Positions 42,760 to 51,024 of a stretch of DNA of 64,000 nucleotides are shown one piece after another. This DNA is from Streptomyces sp. TLI_235 (lineage in GTDB: Bacteria > Actinomycetota > Actinomycetes > Streptomycetales > Streptomycetaceae). Location of the stretch: assembly GCA_002300355.1 (NCBI GenBank), contig NSGV01000003.1, forward strand, positions 992,001-1,056,000, read 5' to 3'. The notes beneath the pieces are model-generated. The model had not been told where the DNA came from. It made no database searches and was given only the letters and a program-made list of their open reading frames with translations. The translations under genes were made by a program, and so were the position numbers. Position 1 is the stretch's first letter; every line of letters starts with the position of its first letter.

Positions 42760-44756
42760 GCGGATTCCTCCGACGTTTCGGCGTTCGGCACGTCGGCCGA
42801 GGTTCCGAAGGGCGAACGGTAGCTGGGGGTACGGGTGCGGAGCTCCAGCCGGAGCGTCATCCGGATCCGGGTGGACGCGGGCAGCCGGACCGTCAGGTAC
42901 GCTCCGGCACAGGCCGTCTCCGCCTCGCCGACCACCGGCTCGGTGTGACCGTAGTCGTACATGTCACCGATCCAGCCCTCGTCCGTACACGTCGTGTAGC
43001 GGACTGAGGTGACGGTGTGCTCGGCGAGAGCACCCGCCTGAATGATAATCGTCCGATCTTTGTCTGGCGAGAGGTTGACCAGTTCGACGGTGGTCGCCTC
43101 GGGGTCGATGGAGGTGACCAGGGCGGCCACGTCCTGCGGCAGCCCCGCGCGGCGGGCCTCGGCGTCGTGGTAGCGCAGCCGGGCCTGCTGGATGCTGCCG
43201 TTGTAGAGCACCTGGGGACCGCCCCAGGTCAGCTGGACCAGGGCCTCGGTGGCCACCGGGTTGCACTGCTGCCACACGTGGATGTCGGCCTCGTCGACGT
43301 CCAGGTCGCGGTAGCGGTCGATCCGCCGCAGCCGGTGGCGCACCTGCGCCTGCGCGGCGGCGAGGATCCGCTCAGGGTAGCCGGGGTCGTCGCCGGCGAG
43401 GAAGGCGAACCAGGCCTTCTCGTGCCCGGACTCCTCCTTGGCCCGGAACGAGCGCACGGTGCTCCAGTCGAGCGGGTCCGCCTCGCGCAGCTTCTCGATG
43501 CGGGCGCGGTCCTCCTCGGAGGCGCTGTGGTGCCAGAGCGCGATCGGCACCGGCAGGGTGACGGGGTTGTAGTCGAACCAGCCCGAGTCGTTGTGCCGGA
43601 ACGGGAGGTGCAGCGTCGGCTTGTCGAAGTCCCCGGCGAGTTCGACCGCCCACTTGGCCGGGAGGCTGGAGTCCGCCTCGGCGTGCGGCATCACCTTGGC
43701 CCGGGAGATCATCTCGTCGAGCATGGTCCCGACCATCGAGAGGTAGTCGTCCTCCCCGGTGGACACCGCCGCAGCCAGGGCCGCGACACACGCCGCGTGG
43801 CCCACGCTGTGCCAGCCGTGCGGCCAGGACCAGCCGTAGTGGCCGCCGTACCAGCGGCCTTCGAGCCGGCTGCCGACCACGCCGTCCAGGCCGACGTTGT
43901 CCGGGAGGACGCCGCCGTTCGCCTCGGTTCGCTCCCGCCAGGCGCCGACGTACTCGACGATCCAGTCGCGGTAGCGCTGCTCGCCGGACAGGATCCAGGC
44001 GTTGAGCACCAGGCCGGCCACCGCGAGGTTGACCGCGGTGTCGCCGAAGCCCATCCGCTCGCGCATCTGCGCGCCGAGCCGCGGGTCCGAGTCGAGCGGG
44101 TACGGGCCGTCCTGCGCCGCGGGGAGCCATTCGAGCGGGTAGCCGTAGGTGTCGGCCTCCTTCTGCAGCCACGGGTAGACGTCGCCGTCGGACAGGCCCT
44201 GCCGGTCGGGGTCGCTGCCGTTGTGCGGGCGGGTGACGATGCGGTGCCCGGGGTCGTAGTTGCCGTGGACCGGGTCGACGTACAGCTCGGCGAACCGCAG
44301 GGCGCGCTCGGACCAGCGCTCGGGGTCGGCCATGCACAGGAAGTAGAGCAGCAGCAGGCTCTCGCCCTGGTGGAACCAGTCGTAGCCGCGCTCGTACTCG
44401 TCCTTGAGCATGTCCAGCTCGGTGAGGTGCTTGGTCACGCCCTCCCAGTGCTTCTCGCTGGCGGCCAGCAGGTCGTCGGCGCCGCCGAGCAGGTAGAGCT
44501 GGGGCCAGTTGAAGAAGACCTCGTAGAAGTCGTCCACACCGTCACGGGTGGTCAGCCGGCCGTTGTAGTTCAGTCGGCCGTCGGGGCCGGTGAAGTCCCG
44601 GGCGAACTTGCGCCAGCTGTGGTCGAGCAGGTCGAACAGCGCTCGCTGCGCCACCGCCCACCCGGGCGGTTCGAGCAGTGGTACCCCGGCCTGGATCTCG
44701 GGGAGGGGCGCCGGGGCGTCCCCGCCCGGCGAGGGATCGGTGGAGCTGTGAGACAT
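42756..44756 (-). CDS. Unassigned 666-aa protein with (alpha/alpha)-barrel-glycosidase-like features, in a sugar-uptake operon
   Basis: I do not recognise a named family. There is no signal peptide, so it is cytoplasmic. Helical repeats with aromatic/acidic clusters dominate residues 30-480 (FFNWPQLYLLGG, RGYDWFHQGESLLLLYF, YGGHYGWSWPHGWHSVGH, NDSGWFDYNPVTLPV). This is the pattern of six- or seven-hairpin barrels such as unsaturated uronidases and beta-glucuronidase families. A C-terminal beta-sandwich-like part follows (about 500-666). Several conserved-looking Asp, His and Trp could form an active site. It lies between a CUT1 permease and a mutarotase, so it probably cleaves the imported oligosaccharide. 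The ATG at 44756 follows GGAGATCCTC; an ATG at 44792 that overlaps the permease stop is the alternative. Confidence 0.7.
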   Translation of the reverse strand: MSHSSTDPSPGGDAPAPLPEIQAGVPLLEPPGWAVAQRALFDLLDHSWRKFARDFTGPDGRLNYNGRLTTRDGVDDFYEVFFNWPQLYLLGGADDLLAASEKHWEGVTKHLTELDMLKDEYERGYDWFHQGESLLLLYFLCMADPERWSERALRFAELYVDPVHGNYDPGHRIVTRPHNGSDPDRQGLSDGDVYPWLQKEADTYGYPLEWLPAAQDGPYPLDSDPRLGAQMRERMGFGDTAVNLAVAGLVLNAWILSGEQRYRDWIVEYVGAWRERTEANGGVLPDNVGLDGVVGSRLEGRWYGGHYGWSWPHGWHSVGHAACVAALAAAVSTGEDDYLSMVGTMLDEMISRAKVMPHAEADSSLPAKWAVELAGDFDKPTLHLPFRHNDSGWFDYNPVTLPVPIALWHHSASEEDRARIEKLREADPLDWSTVRSFRAKEESGHEKAWFAFLAGDDPGYPERILAAAQAQVRHRLRRIDRYRDLDVDEADIHVWQQCNPVATEALVQLTWGGPQVLYNGSIQQARLRYHDAEARRAGLPQDVAALVTSIDPEATTVELVNLSPDKDRTIIIQAGALAEHTVTSVRYTTCTDEGWIGDMYDYGHTEPVVGEAETACAGAYLTVRLPASTRIRMTLRLELRTRTPSYRSPFGTSADVPNAETSEESA

Positions 44757-44788
44757 GGGGAGGATCTCCGATCGGGGTGGCGCGAGCG

Positions 44789-45763
44789 TCATTCCTTGGT
44801 GGCTCCGGCGAGCATCCCGCTGACCAGGAAGCGCTGGGCGAAGAGGAAGACGACGAGTACCGGTGTGATGGCCACCAGCGTCGCGAGAGCCAGCTGCGGG
44901 CGCTCGATCGCGAGCGAACCGGCGGTCGGGTTGAACTGCGGCACGCTGGTGAGCAGGTTGCCGACGCCCACCTGGACCGGCATCTGGTCGCTCTCGGGGA
45001 GCATCACGTAGGGCAGGAAGTAGTTGGTCCAGTTGGCGACGAAGCTGAAGAAGCCAACGAGCGCGATGACCGGTGTCGCCAGCGGCAGTGCCACGAGGCG
45101 GAAGACGCCGAACTCGGAGCAGCCGTCGATCCGGGCGGCCGCCAGCAGGTCCTTCGGTACGGCGGTGGTGAAGTAGATGTACGTCAGGTACACGCCGAAC
45201 GGGTAGAACGAGTACGGCAGGATGATCGACCACATGGTGCCGATCAGGCGTGCCGCGTTGAGCTCCAGGAACAGCGGCACCACCAGCGTGGCGGTCGGCA
45301 TCAGCATGACGACCAGGGTGGAGACCAGCAGGGTCTTCCGGCCGCGGAACTCGGTCATGGCCAGTGCGTATCCCGCGGGCACCGACACGCAGAGCGTGAT
45401 GACCAGGGAGATGACGGCGTACAGGGCGGAGTTGCCCAGCCAGAGCAGGATCGCGCCGTCCTGGAATCCACTCAGCGCGTGCCAGTTGTCCGCGAGCGCG
45501 CCCCAGGAGCCGAAGGAGAGCGGGTGGTCGTGGACCAGCTGCTGGTCGGTCTTGGTCGCCGCGAGGACGAGCCAGAGCACCGGCAGTACGAAGAACACCG
45601 CGAACACGGCCAGGACGGAGCCGGTCAGCAGCCGGTACGACGCGCGCCGTACGGGGCGGTGTCCCCACCGCGGCGCCCGGCGTGGCGCTCGGCTCGTGAC
45701 GCTCGGTTCCCGTTCCGTGTTCGACGAGACGGCGACGTGAGTGGTTGGAGAATTAGTCGGCAT
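44789..45763 (-). CDS. CUT1 ABC sugar permease (MalG type)
   Basis: A 324-aa inner-membrane subunit with six predicted helices after a charged N-terminus (start of helix 1 at LLTGSVLAVFAVFF). The EAA loop AARIDGCSEFGVFRLVALP is present for contact with a shared ATPase such as MsiK. No ATPase gene is in this operon, as is normal for streptomycete CUT1 systems. It overlaps the preceding permease by 11 bases. The likely cargo is an oligosaccharide containing fucose, rhamnose or uronate (inference from neighbours). Confidence 0.92.
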   Translation of the reverse strand: MPTNSPTTHVAVSSNTEREPSVTSRAPRRAPRWGHRPVRRASYRLLTGSVLAVFAVFFVLPVLWLVLAATKTDQQLVHDHPLSFGSWGALADNWHALSGFQDGAILLWLGNSALYAVISLVITLCVSVPAGYALAMTEFRGRKTLLVSTLVVMLMPTATLVVPLFLELNAARLIGTMWSIILPYSFYPFGVYLTYIYFTTAVPKDLLAAARIDGCSEFGVFRLVALPLATPVIALVGFFSFVANWTNYFLPYVMLPESDQMPVQVGVGNLLTSVPQFNPTAGSLAIERPQLALATLVAITPVLVVFLFAQRFLVSGMLAGATKE

Positions 45764-46661
45764 CGAAGAACCTCGACCGTGCGACGAAGAGACCGGCGGC
45801 CGACACGCTGACGACCAGGAGCTCCATCGAGACCGCGGCGGCGCCGTTGATGTTGTTCATCTGGAAGGCGAAGTCGTAGGTCAGCTGATTGAGCGAGTAG
45901 TCGCGACCGGCCACACCCACGCTGGCGAGGGAGAGCAGCTGCGGCTCGACGAAGAGCTGGGCACCGCCCGCGAAGGCGAGGATCACCATGTAGACGATCC
46001 ACTTGCGGAGCATGGGGATCTGCACGTGCCAGGCGGTCTTCCAGGCGCCCGCGCCGTCGATCCGCGCGGCTTCCAGCACGTCCTGGGGAATGTTGTTGAG
46101 CGCGCCGTACATGACGACGATCCAGCCGCCCGCGCCGGTCCAGAACGCGATGATGGTGAACAGCACCGGCAGGTTGTCCGGTGCGATGACCGCGCCGAAG
46201 GTGTCGAACCCCAGCGCCCCCAGCAGCGAACTGACCGGACTCACCGTCGGGTCGAGTGTGAACAGCCAGACCAGCACGCTCGCGGCGCCCGCCAGCGCGC
46301 CGGGGATGTAGTACAGGAAGCGGAGCGTCTTGCTGGCCCGCCCGGAGGACAGGCGGTGCAGCAGCAGCGCCAGGCCCACCACGAACACCACCAGCGAGAC
46401 CAGCCAGAACAGCAGGTAGACAGCCACGTGGCCGACCGCGTCCACGAACCGGAAGTCCTGCGCCGTGGTGATGAAGTTGGTGAAGCCGGTGAACGTGCCG
46501 CCCGCGTCGGTGAAGGCGAACCAGATCGCGTAGCCGATCGGGAGGACGCCGAAGGCGACCAGCAGAAGTGCGTAGCCGGCGACGAAAGCCGGGCCGGCCC
46601 AGCCCTGGCCGGCGCCACGGGGGCGCCGGCCAGAGCCGGCCGAGGAGGAGGTGACCGTCAC
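45753..46661 (-). CDS. CUT1 ABC sugar permease (MalF type)
   Basis: A 302-aa membrane protein: first helix FVAGYALLLVAFGVLPIGYA, then five more, with the EAA loop EAARIDGAGAWKTAWHVQIP. I chose GTG at 46661, which overlaps the binding-protein stop (GTGA) and follows a ribosome-site-like context; upstream extension of the frame lies within the binding-protein gene. It pairs with the MalG-type permease immediately downstream. Confidence 0.92.
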   Translation of the reverse strand: MTVTSSSAGSGRRPRGAGQGWAGPAFVAGYALLLVAFGVLPIGYAIWFAFTDAGGTFTGFTNFITTAQDFRFVDAVGHVAVYLLFWLVSLVVFVVGLALLLHRLSSGRASKTLRFLYYIPGALAGAASVLVWLFTLDPTVSPVSSLLGALGFDTFGAVIAPDNLPVLFTIIAFWTGAGGWIVVMYGALNNIPQDVLEAARIDGAGAWKTAWHVQIPMLRKWIVYMVILAFAGGAQLFVEPQLLSLASVGVAGRDYSLNQLTYDFAFQMNNINGAAAVSMELLVVSVSAAGLFVARSRFFDAD

Positions 46662-48013
46662 GACGAGACCTTGTATCCGAACGACTCGGCGTGCTTGACG
46701 ATCGCGTCGTGCCAGGCGGGCAGCAGGGACCCGATGGTCTGGCCCTGGGTCAGGCCCGGCTTGACCGTGGCGGCCCAGATGGCCTCCTGGCTGTACTGGC
46801 CCGAGCCCCAGCCCGGCCACACCTGGGAGGAGGCGTCCTTGAGGGCGCCGAGGTCACCGGCGAAGTACCCGGAGGTGCCCTGCGCCTTGAGCCAGTTCTC
46901 GGCGGCGGGCGCGTACGCCGGGAAGCCGGGGGACTTCTCGCCCTGGTAGGCGTTGTCGGTGGTGACCCACTTCAGGAAGTCGGTGGCCGCCTTGAGGTGG
47001 GTGGAGTGCTGCGACAGCAGCCAGGTGCCGCCGCCGACGTTGCCGGTGGACGGCGCGGTCTCGCCCTGCCACTGGGGGATCGGGGCCACGGCGATCGTCT
47101 TGTCCGGGGTCTTCAGGGTGTCCTTGAACACCGCGCCGCCGTACCACGCCGGGCCGGGCATCAGCAGGACCTTGTCGGCCTGGTTCTTGGCGAACTCGGT
47201 GCTGAAGACGCCGCTGACGGACATGGACTTGTTCTTGATCAGCCCGTCCATGAGCTTGGCCATCTTGGTGCAGTTCTCACCGCTGGTGTTCGCCGTGACG
47301 GCCTTGGGACCGGTGATGTGGTTGGCCTCGCACTTGCTCGCCCAGAGGTAGATCTCGGGGGTGTAGGAGTCGCCCGCGTCGCCCACCAGGTAGCCCGGGT
47401 GCTCGGCGGCCACTTTCTCGCCGAGCGCCTGGTACTCCTCCCAGGTCTTCGGGACGGTGTAGCCGAACTGCTTCATCAGCGGCGCGTTGTACCAGAGCAC
47501 CGCCTGGGAGAGGTCGTTGCGCAGGCAGTAGACGGTGCCGTTGACCGTGCAGACGTCGTTGGCGCCCTTGGCGAACTGCCCGAGGGTCTCCGCCGGGATC
47601 AGACCCTTGTCGAGCGGCGCGGCGAAGCCGGCGTCGACCGCCCAGGTGGCCTCGTTGTTCTGGGAGCTGAAGACGACGTCGGGCCAACCCTTGCCGGTCC
47701 GGTTGAAGAGCTGGACCTTGGTCTGGAGGTAGTTGGACCCGTTGGCGTCGCCATCGTAGGTGACGATGTCCAGCTTCACCTCGGGGTGGAGCTCCTGGTA
47801 CTGCTTCGCGGCGGCCAGTCGGGTCGAGTCGACCCAGACCGTCACCGCTCCGTCCGTCTGCGCCGCCTGGGCGAAGCCGTCCTTGGTGGTCTTGTCGGGA
47901 GCCGCACCACCACAGGCGGCCACGGTCATTGCCAAGGTGGCCGCGCAGGCGGCCAGCAACACCGGTCGTGTCTTGCTGGACACTGCGACGGCCGGAGGCT
48001 TGTTGACGGTCAT
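46658..48013 (-). CDS. CUT1 ABC sugar-binding lipoprotein
   Basis: A 451-aa family-1 extracellular solute-binding protein. It has a lipoprotein signal ending in lipobox MTVAAC, then the SBP_bac_1 fold with AVTVWVDSTRLAAAKQY, WPDVVFSSQNNEA and TAPSTGNVGGGTWLLSQHS. Cys residues in the mature part (NDVCTVNGTVYCLRN, SKCEAN, GENCTK) may form disulfides. It is the first gene of unit C. A putative promoter lies at 48133-48163 and a FadR-type regulator is divergent. Confidence 0.92.
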   Translation of the reverse strand: MTVNKPPAVAVSSKTRPVLLAACAATLAMTVAACGGAAPDKTTKDGFAQAAQTDGAVTVWVDSTRLAAAKQYQELHPEVKLDIVTYDGDANGSNYLQTKVQLFNRTGKGWPDVVFSSQNNEATWAVDAGFAAPLDKGLIPAETLGQFAKGANDVCTVNGTVYCLRNDLSQAVLWYNAPLMKQFGYTVPKTWEEYQALGEKVAAEHPGYLVGDAGDSYTPEIYLWASKCEANHITGPKAVTANTSGENCTKMAKLMDGLIKNKSMSVSGVFSTEFAKNQADKVLLMPGPAWYGGAVFKDTLKTPDKTIAVAPIPQWQGETAPSTGNVGGGTWLLSQHSTHLKAATDFLKWVTTDNAYQGEKSPGFPAYAPAAENWLKAQGTSGYFAGDLGALKDASSQVWPGWGSGQYSQEAIWAATVKPGLTQGQTIGSLLPAWHDAIVKHAESFGYKVSS

Positions 48014-48132
48014 GAGCGACTCCACTGCAGAGGCCCCGAACGGGGACGGGAGGTGGGGGTGGGGCGACGCCGGGCCGTCCCGGTCGGGCGTCGGGTAGCG
48101 AGGGCCGCTGTTCCGCTGCCGCCCTCGGGGAT

Positions 48133-48163
48133 TAATTAGCCGCCCTATCAAAAGCGCCGTCAA
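48133..48163 (-). promoter_or_regulatory. Candidate promoter of unit C
   Basis: On the minus strand TTGACG (48163-48158) is followed after 19 bases by TAATTA (48138-48133), an unusually AT-rich spot here and 120 bp before the binding-protein start. The spacing is one or two bases longer than ideal. The rest of the 48014-48378 gap shows no gene. Confidence 0.4.
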
Positions 48164-48378
48164 GGGTTCGCGCAGATCTATTCCGAGCAGTTTCAGACTG
48201 GCGACCTGCCATCTCCACACCCTTACGCCGGAGACACCCCTATTTGTCCGTTTTTATCCGTCGACTCTCGCCGACAGTCTTCGAAGAATGAGTAGGACTT
48301 ATGGCTCTCTGCGCTACGATGAGCTAGCTCCACAGCGATCAGTCGCCCCTCGCGCCAGTCATCCCGGAGGCAGGAAAG

Positions 48379-49179
48379 ATGAACGACACGCCCACGACCG
48401 AAGCGGCCCTGCCACCGCAGGCCTCTCCCGCCGTCGCGGCGGCGGTGAACGGCTCGGGCGCGGAGCAGCGGGACTACCGGCCCGGATACGAGATCGTGTC
48501 GGAGCAGATCCTCGAGTACATTGCCGGGGAACGCCTGGTACCGGGCGACCGGCTGCCCACCGAGCACGATCTGGCCAAGACGCTCAACACCAGCAGGGCG
48601 GTGGTGCGGGAGGCCGTGAAGATCCTCTCCGCGCTCGGCCGCGTCCGGGCGCACAAGGGGCGCGGTCTGTTCGTCGCCGACGACGAGGGCATGCTCATCA
48701 CCAGCCGCTGGGGCGGTTTCTTCCGGCCGGTCGACCTCGATCACGTCCTCATGCTCTTCGAATTCCGCAAGGTTCAGGAGACGGCCGCCGCCAGATTCGC
48801 GGCCACCCGGGCCACACCGGCCGAGCTGCGCACCATCGAGGTCGCCATGCAGCAGTGCCGGCACGGGGTCGTCCACAGCCAGGTCGACGTGTTCAACCAG
48901 GCGGACGACGACTTCCACACGGCCGTGGCCACCGCCGCGCACAACACCTTCCTGCTCAGCGCCGTTCGCGATGCCCGTCGACTGCAGCGGCAGTCCAGCT
49001 CCATCGGCATCCACGGCATGCTCGGCGAGGCCGCCAGGGCCGCGGTCGAGGAGCACGAGGCGATCTACCTGGCCATTCGCGACGGCCTCCCCGACGAGGC
49101 GGCCGCGGCCACAGCGGTACACCTCGACCGGACGCTGGGGGACTACCGGCGGGAGATCCAGCGACGCCTGTTCGGATAG
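48379..49179 (+). CDS. FadR-type GntR transcriptional regulator divergent from unit C
   Basis: A 266-aa regulator with a disordered Ala/Pro-rich N-terminus of about 30 residues. The winged helix follows (IVSEQILEYIAGERLVPG, recognition helix TLNTSRAVVREAVKIL, wing HKGRGLFV) and then an FCD domain (LFEFRKVQET, DDDFHTAVATAAHN, VEEHEAIYLAI). It differs clearly from the two other FadR-type proteins in the window, so it probably has its own operator and effector. The ATG at 48379 follows GGAGG. Its divergent position suggests control of unit C and of itself. Confidence 0.87.
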   Translation: MNDTPTTEAALPPQASPAVAAAVNGSGAEQRDYRPGYEIVSEQILEYIAGERLVPGDRLPTEHDLAKTLNTSRAVVREAVKILSALGRVRAHKGRGLFVADDEGMLITSRWGGFFRPVDLDHVLMLFEFRKVQETAAARFAATRATPAELRTIEVAMQQCRHGVVHSQVDVFNQADDDFHTAVATAAHNTFLLSAVRDARRLQRQSSSIGIHGMLGEAARAAVEEHEAIYLAIRDGLPDEAAAATAVHLDRTLGDYRREIQRRLFG

Positions 49180-49182
49180 AGA

Positions 49183-49215
49183 CGAACTGTGCCGGCGGAG
49201 GGCCGGCACAGTTCG
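49183..49215. terminator. Hairpin terminator after the regulator gene
   Basis: Perfect 14-bp arms 49183-49196 and 49202-49215 with a five-base loop, starting 3 bases after the stop codon. Confidence 0.8.
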
Positions 49216-49254
49216 CTCGGCACGGCCCGCTAGGTGTGGTGTCTCGGGCCTCGG

Positions 49255-50342
49255 TTACGCGAAGTCCTCGAAGGTGAGCTGCTGCGGGATGTCCGCGAGT
49301 GGTTCGGGCGGCTGGTCGAAGACGATCCGGTAGTCGCTTGCGGCGGTCCGGCTGATGGGCGGTCGGCCGCCGAGCGCGGCCGCGAGTTGGACACCGCGTT
49401 CGGCTGGTGCCGGCACACCAGGCCGGTGAGCCCCAGTGCCCTGCCGGGGCCCGGCTCGTTCTCGCCGTACGCCGGGTCCACCGACCAGCCGTTGGCGGGG
49501 TCCCGGTACTGACCGGACGCCCAGAAGAAGGACCCGTCTGCGTCGGTGCCCTGCTGCGCCGGCCAGCCGCCGTCCCACCAGATGTCGTCGACCGCACCGT
49601 AGTCGGTGACCAGCTCCCGCACCGACTGGTGCACCTCGTTCTTCATAATGCGGGCGTTCTCGCGGTAGCCGAAGCCTGCCGGATCGGAGCCCTCGTGGTT
49701 CCACGGGTAGAGGCTGCCCGGAAGCACTCGGTCGGAGCTGAGCGCGGGTTCGGCGGCTTCGCCCCGGTCGCGTCGTAGTAGCCGGGGTAGCGCCAGGCGA
49801 TCGGCGAGTAGTAGAGACCGGCAGCCCGCACCGCGTTCACGTGGGCCTTGACGAAGTCGGTACCGACGGTGAAGGGTGCGGCGGCGGTCCAGGCGTTGAG
49901 GTGGCGGCTGGCCACAGGGCGAAGCCGTCGTGGTGACGGATCGTCAGCACCACCTCTCCGGCGCCGAGGTCGCGTGCCAGCCGGGCCCAGGCGGCGGGAT
50001 CGAAGGACTGCGACCGGGTCGCGAAGGAAGCGGCGTACTGCGCCCTGGTAGGCGGCCGGCTTGGTCTTCGAGCCGAACATGTGCCACTCGCCCTGCGCCG
50101 GTGCGGAGTAGACGCCCCAGTCGATGAGCGTCGAGAGCTTGTTGTCACGCATCCACTGGATCCTGCCGTCCGGCTGCTGCCAGGCCCCCTGGTCCAGGTT
50201 CCCCGGTCCAGCTTCGGGGTGCGCAGCGGAACGGGGGGCAGCGGGTCGCCCTCGGCCACCGCCGCGACGGCCGGGGGCACCGCCGGTTCCGACCACTCCG
50301 GCGACGGTCACAACTGCCAAGCCCGTGAGAGCAGTTCTATGA
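49255..50342 (-). pseudogene. Decayed GH29 alpha-L-fucosidase gene
   Basis: Fragments in all three minus frames resemble the intact GH29 product encoded at 52627. Near the 5' end one frame reads GRIQWMRDNKLSTLIDWGVY. Others read VLTIRHHDGFALW, YYSPIAWRYPGYYDATG and ENARIMKNEVHQSVRELV, then VDDIWWDGGW with the nucleophile motif. At least three frameshifts separate them. After HQPNAVSNSR the GH29 homology ends. The last part (DYRIVFDQPPEPLADIPQQL) is unrelated to GH29, and I do not recognise it. The signal region is weak and the C-terminal half of the enzyme is missing. This is a dead duplicate or a relic of a second fucosidase. Confidence 0.8.
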
Positions 50343-51024
50343 CTGATGGATCGTCACATGAATTGCTCCGATGGTCCTGGGACACACGGGGATGGTCGCT
50401 GCGGTCAGCTACATGTATCGCGCCCGTTGGAGCGGCGCGTCAAGAGATGCGACAGGGATATGTCCGATGTTTCTCACCCGGCCAGCCTTGCCGCACCCAC
50501 CCCACCGGAGGAGTTCGACCGCCTTCGACGCCGAGCAAGTTCTTGCGCCGCCGAAGAACTTGCAGGTGGTCTCGGCAAAGTGCCCCTCTCCCCCGATCTC
50601 GACAGTCCACTCCGCACCCCGATCGACGTGGCGTCAATTCGTCGAAGCCACACCAAAGGCAAGAGATTCATCGGACTGCTCTCCGCGCGAGAAGCTTGAC
50701 ATGAACCCGGGCTCAGCGTTTTGCTGTACCGCCGAGGGTGTTTGATCTCGATCGGTTCTGGTCGGTTCCGCTCCCCTTGCGCAATCGGCACATGGACTAC
50801 CTGTTCAACCCCTGCTACGGCGCCGGCCTGCAGCTGTTGAAGATCGAGATCGGCGGCCGACACCAGCCTTCCGATGAGCCGCTGTGCGGCTCCACACGAG
50901 GTTCGCCGCAGCGGTGGCCCGTCCGGTAAGCCCGCCTGCTGGCCCACTTGATGCCCCGCACGTCTGCCGGCAACCGGTCGTGACCGTGCCCGCTGCAACA
51001 CGTCCTCATAGGAGAGGTGAACCC
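50343..51024. other. Long non-coding stretch upstream of the exo-galactanase gene
   Basis: No reading frame in this 682-bp stretch resembles a protein family or has a good ribosome site. It holds GGGATATGTC at 50455-50464, a CCGATGTTTC element identical to one in the unit B promoter, and the hairpin at 50536-50562. The local GC content is lower than in the flanking genes. Confidence 0.5.
50536..50562. promoter_or_regulatory. Inverted repeat with 9-bp perfect arms
   Basis: CAAGTTCTT (50536-50544) and AAGAACTTG (50554-50562) flank nine bases, so the half-site centres are 18 bp apart, somewhat under two helical turns. It could be an operator or a hairpin. It has no T-run and no gene ends nearby. 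Confidence 0.4.

Noticed and set aside
50346..50745. Short plus-strand frames in the 50.3-50.7 kb gap
   Set aside because: No ribosome site, no family-like sequence and overlapping alternatives in every frame.
50884..51024. Longer N-terminus for the exo-galactanase beginning at 50884
   Set aside because: The extension is Arg/Pro-rich and would bury the signal peptide. The TTG at 51025 with GGAGAGG places the Sec signal at the N-terminus.
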